This document shows positions 41,304 through 43,760 of a DNA stretch of 43,760 nt, one piece after another. Position 1 is the stretch's first letter. Each line of letters begins with the position of its first letter. Position numbers and translations under genes: made by a program. The notes under the pieces were generated by a model. That model saw only the letters and a program-made list of their open reading frames with translations, made no database searches and was not told the DNA's origin. Origin of the DNA: Gammaproteobacteria bacterium (lineage in GTDB: Bacteria > Pseudomonadota > Gammaproteobacteria > JABXHR01); assembly GCA_013373515.1 (NCBI GenBank), contig JABXHR010000090.1:1-43760 (forward strand), written 5' to 3'.

Positions 41304-43133
41304 GTGAATAGCCCATTTGATATTAAAGCCTACCTCAAAAACCTGACAACTCGCTCAGGGGTTTACCGTATGTATGATGAGGACGGTACCCTCATCTATA
41401 TCGGCAAAGCCAAGAATCTAAAAAACCGAGTCTCCAGTTATTTTCGAAGCGATCCCGGTTCACCAAAAGTTCGTGCCATGGTGGCGCAAATTGCGCTGAT
41501 TGATGTCACGGTGACGCCATCAGAGGCCGAAGCGCTCATTCTCGAGCACGATTTAATCAAGCAGCACCGTCCGCGCTACAACATTCTCCTAAGAGACGAT
41601 AAGTCCTATCCCTACATACGAATCAGTGATGATGAGTTTCCAAGGTTGGCTTATCACCGCGGATCTCGTAAGAAAAAAGGGCGTTTTATTGGGCCTTATC
41701 CCAATGCTTATGCCGTTAAGCAAACGCTGATTTTGATGCAAAAGCTGTTTAGGGTGCGCCAATGCGAAGACACGGTGTTTCGCAATCGCACACGGCCGTG
41801 TTTGCAGTACCAAATTAACCGATGCAGCGCGCCATGTGTGGGCTTGGTCTCCTCGGCAGATTATGCCAACGACGTGTCCATGACGGAGAAAGTCCTCACT
41901 GGCCGCAGCCAAGAGGTGCAAGCTCAGTTACAAGCAGACATGGAATCGGCTGCGGAGGATTTGCGGTTTGAAGAGGCGGCCATGTTGCGCAATCGTTTGC
42001 GGGATTTGCGCGTCGTTAACGAGGGAGATTACGCAGCCTCAACGGAGAGTGAGGTGGATATCTTCGCGGCTTATGTCTCCGATGGCTATGCCTGCGTTCA
42101 AGTGTTTTACATCCGTGGTGGGCATCACCTCGGCAATGAGTCGTTTTTTCCTGAAATCGGAATGGCGTCCGATGCAGGTGAAATTTTGGACGGTTTTATC
42201 GGCCAGTTTTATTTGTCGCGCACCATTCCCCGCGATATTTTGCTCAGCCATGAGATCGAAAGCCGAGACGCACTCGCTGCAGCGTTGCATTTACGCAGCG
42301 AGCGTAAGGTCAACTTAGTGGTCGGTGCGCGAGGCGAGCGTGGCAAGTGGGTTCGCAATGCTTTGGATAACGCTAAAAATGCCTTGGTGCAAAAGCGCTC
42401 AACCAATGCCAGTCAACAAAAGCGAATGCGTGATCTTTGTGAAAAATTGGGTCTGGATGAATTCCCAGATCGCATTGAGTGTTTTGATATTTCGCATACC
42501 CAGGGTGAGGCGACGGTGGCGTCCTGTGTCGTATTTGGTGCCGATGGCCCAATCAAAGAACAATATCGTCGTTACAATATCAATGGCATAACTGGTGGTG
42601 ATGATTATGCTGCGATGCGCCAAGTGGTGATGCGTCGTTACGCCAAGCAAGTTGAGCAGGGCGATAAACTACCTGACCTAGTGTTGATTGATGGCGGTAA
42701 GGGGCAAATCAGCACCGTAAAAGCGGCATTTGAAGAGTTGGGTATCAACGACAATGTTCAGCTAGTCGGTGTGAGCAAGGGCCCAGAGAGGCGTGCGGGC
42801 GAAGAGAACCTGATTATTGAGGGAACGTCCCGTAAAGTTGTACACCTTGGTATAGAGTCTGCAGCGCTACATTTGGTGATGCAAATTCGTGATGAGGCGC
42901 ACAGGTTTGCGATCACTGGGCACCGAGCCCAGCACGCTAAGGCTAGAGTGACATCTACTTTGGAGGCAATCCCGAAATTGGGGCCCAAGCGCCGGCAAGC
43001 GCTGGTTAAACATTTCGGTGGCATCGCGGGCGTTAAAGCGGCGAGCGCAGAAGAATTGTCAAAGGTGCAAGGCATTAGTCGCGCGCTTGCAGACGATATA
43101 TTTGCTTATTTGCATGGCGAAATTGAACAATAA
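41304..43133 (+). CDS. uvrC: Excinuclease ABC subunit C
   Basis: The 609-residue nucleotide-excision-repair nuclease makes the two incisions around damaged DNA with UvrA and UvrB. The GIY-YIG domain (GVYRMYDEDGTLIYIGKAKNLKNRV, ~19-43) makes the 3' cut. A UVR motif (ADMESAAEDLRFEEAAMLRNRL) near residue 212 binds UvrB. The RNase H-like C-nuclease has CFDISHTQGEATVASCVVF (~393) and LVLIDGGKGQ (~455), and two helix-hairpin-helix motifs end the protein. The start is GTG with AGGATGGGG upstream. uvrC-pgsA-tRNA-Gly order is as in E. coli. Confidence 0.97.
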   Translation: MNSPFDIKAYLKNLTTRSGVYRMYDEDGTLIYIGKAKNLKNRVSSYFRSDPGSPKVRAMVAQIALIDVTVTPSEAEALILEHDLIKQHRPRYNILLRDDKSYPYIRISDDEFPRLAYHRGSRKKKGRFIGPYPNAYAVKQTLILMQKLFRVRQCEDTVFRNRTRPCLQYQINRCSAPCVGLVSSADYANDVSMTEKVLTGRSQEVQAQLQADMESAAEDLRFEEAAMLRNRLRDLRVVNEGDYAASTESEVDIFAAYVSDGYACVQVFYIRGGHHLGNESFFPEIGMASDAGEILDGFIGQFYLSRTIPRDILLSHEIESRDALAAALHLRSERKVNLVVGARGERGKWVRNALDNAKNALVQKRSTNASQQKRMRDLCEKLGLDEFPDRIECFDISHTQGEATVASCVVFGADGPIKEQYRRYNINGITGGDDYAAMRQVVMRRYAKQVEQGDKLPDLVLIDGGKGQISTVKAAFEELGINDNVQLVGVSKGPERRAGEENLIIEGTSRKVVHLGIESAALHLVMQIRDEAHRFAITGHRAQHAKARVTSTLEAIPKLGPKRRQALVKHFGGIAGVKAASAEELSKVQGISRALADDIFAYLHGEIEQ

Positions 43134-43142
43134 AGGACAACT

Positions 43143-43694
43143 ATGACACTCCCAACCATGCTGACTTTGGCACGGGTGATCGCGATACCATTTTTGGTGG
43201 CGATTTACTTTTGGGCTGGAAAATGGGCGGGCGAAGTGGCTGCTGCGATATTTATTGCCGCGGCAATCACTGATTGGCTCGATGGCTATTTGGCCAGAAA
43301 ACTTGATCAATCATCCGCATTTGGCGCTTTTCTTGACCCTGTTGCGGATAAATTGATTGTGGCGGCAGCCTTGGTCTTGGCTGCACATCACTACCAAAAC
43401 ATCGTAATCTCAGTATGTGCTGTCGTTATCATTGGCCGCGAGATCACCATCTCGGCGCTTAGAGAATGGATGGCAGAACTTGGAGCACGTGGTGTGGTGG
43501 CGGTGTCTTGGTGGGGCAAATGGAAAACCACCGCGCAAATGATCGCTTTGCCATGCTTACTTTGGGAACAAGATCTATTCGGTTTGCCAACAAGGCAGAT
43601 TGGCGAGATCACTTTGGTGATTGCAACTGTGTTGACACTGATCTCGATGACAAATTATTTAAAAGCCGCCTATTTAACGGTTGACAACACATAG
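43143..43694 (+). CDS. pgsA: CDP-diacylglycerol--glycerol-3-phosphate 3-phosphatidyltransferase
   Basis: The 183-residue membrane enzyme forms phosphatidylglycerophosphate. The CDP-alcohol phosphatidyltransferase motif D-G-x2-A-R-x8-G-x3-D-x3-D is visible as DWLDGYLARKLDQSSAFGAFLDPVADK (residues ~42-68). About four further hydrophobic helices follow. The start LPTMLTLARVIAIPFLV is typical. AAAGGAC precedes the ATG nine bases after uvrC. Its product is dephosphorylated by PgpA, encoded at 24271, so two consecutive steps of phosphatidylglycerol synthesis lie in this window. Confidence 0.96.
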   Translation: MTLPTMLTLARVIAIPFLVAIYFWAGKWAGEVAAAIFIAAAITDWLDGYLARKLDQSSAFGAFLDPVADKLIVAAALVLAAHHYQNIVISVCAVVIIGREITISALREWMAELGARGVVAVSWWGKWKTTAQMIALPCLLWEQDLFGLPTRQIGEITLVIATVLTLISMTNYLKAAYLTVDNT

Positions 43695-43708
43695 GAATTG
43701 CTTAAAAT
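43681..43708 (+). promoter_or_regulatory. Sigma-70 promoter of the tRNA-Gly gene
   Basis: Perfect TTGACA (43681-43686), a 16-base spacer and TAAAAT (43703-43708) precede the tRNA by 14 bases. The -35 lies inside the last codons of pgsA. It would allow strong tRNA expression independent of uvrC-pgsA. Confidence 0.8.
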
Positions 43709-43722
43709 TACCAGCTTCTCAG

Positions 43723-43760
43723 GCGGGAATAGCTCAGTTGGTAGAGCACAACCTTGCCAA
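43723..43760 (+). tRNA. tRNA-Gly(GCC), 5' part only (cut by window end)
   Basis: The sequence starts GCGGGAATAGCTCAGTTGG, with the acceptor strand, the D-arm AGCTCAGTTGGTAGAGC and the anticodon stem/loop start. Numbering from the first G puts GCC at positions 34-36, so it decodes GGC/GGU. Position 38 is the last base in the window. It matches glyW, which follows pgsA in E. coli and starts a cysT/leuZ tRNA cluster. Confidence 0.93.

Noticed and set aside
43723-43760. tRNA-Gly as an integration site
   Set aside because: The gene is cut by the window edge and no integrase or att duplication is present, so nothing supports it.

Overview
The window is chromosomal DNA from a gammaproteobacterium outside the Enterobacterales, probably a free-living, motile, aquatic heterotroph. 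The evidence is conserved gene order: gyrA-serC-pheA-tyrA-aroA-cmk-rpsA-ihfB-lapB-pyrF, nrdR-ribD-ribE-ribBA-ribH-nusB-thiL-pgpA, maf/yceD-rpmF-plsX-fabH and uvrC-pgsA-tRNA-Gly. A CTGT-N8-(A/C)CAG type LexA box and a sigma-28-like promoter in front of a chemoreceptor gene fit the same assignment. The species cannot be named from the sequence. There is no prophage, integrase, transposase or CRISPR array.

Layout. 1-9.3 kb: the 3' part of gyrA, then serine, phenylalanine/tyrosine and shikimate genes running into cmk, rpsA and ihfB; a DUF3108 gene sits backwards between serC and pheA. 9.3-11.7 kb: lapB (LPS regulation), pyrF and a purine-type phosphoribosyltransferase. 11.7-12.04 kb: the only long gene-free stretch, filled by large inverted repeats that look like a mobile palindromic element. 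12.04-16.3 kb: a DUF3010 gene, then a tightly packed set of cNMP/CBS/nucleotidyltransferase-like protein, DEDD exonuclease, MsrQ-like membrane protein and YdcF-like protein. 16.3-18.9 kb: a chemoreceptor-like gene with its sigma-28-like promoter, facing mdh. 19.1-24.7 kb: nrdR and riboflavin biosynthesis with nusB, thiL and pgpA, nearly every junction overlapping. 24.7-25.9 kb: two divergent small exported proteins.

26.0-28.8 kb: the SOS mutagenesis genes lexA-imuA-imuB without the usual dnaE2. 28.8-33.1 kb: a five-gene operon with an energy-coupling-factor biotin transporter (bioM, bioN, bioY) followed by an acyl-CoA-ligase-like and a thiolase-like gene, the partners seen next to bioY in Bacillus (yhfT, yhfS). 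This is the most interesting functional unit. 33.1-38.5 kb: mixed genes (TerB-like, DUF3445, GNAT, fbp, an orphan ParA, an AEC transporter, maf). 38.5-43.76 kb: yceD-rpmF-plsX-fabH, then uvrC, pgsA and the start of a tRNA-Gly gene with a strong promoter.

Most of the window is core metabolism and information processing. Start codons were moved from the longest reading frame in many genes where a Shine-Dalgarno sequence, a stop-start overlap or the family N-terminus favoured an internal start. All names rest on reading the proteins by eye, without database searches.
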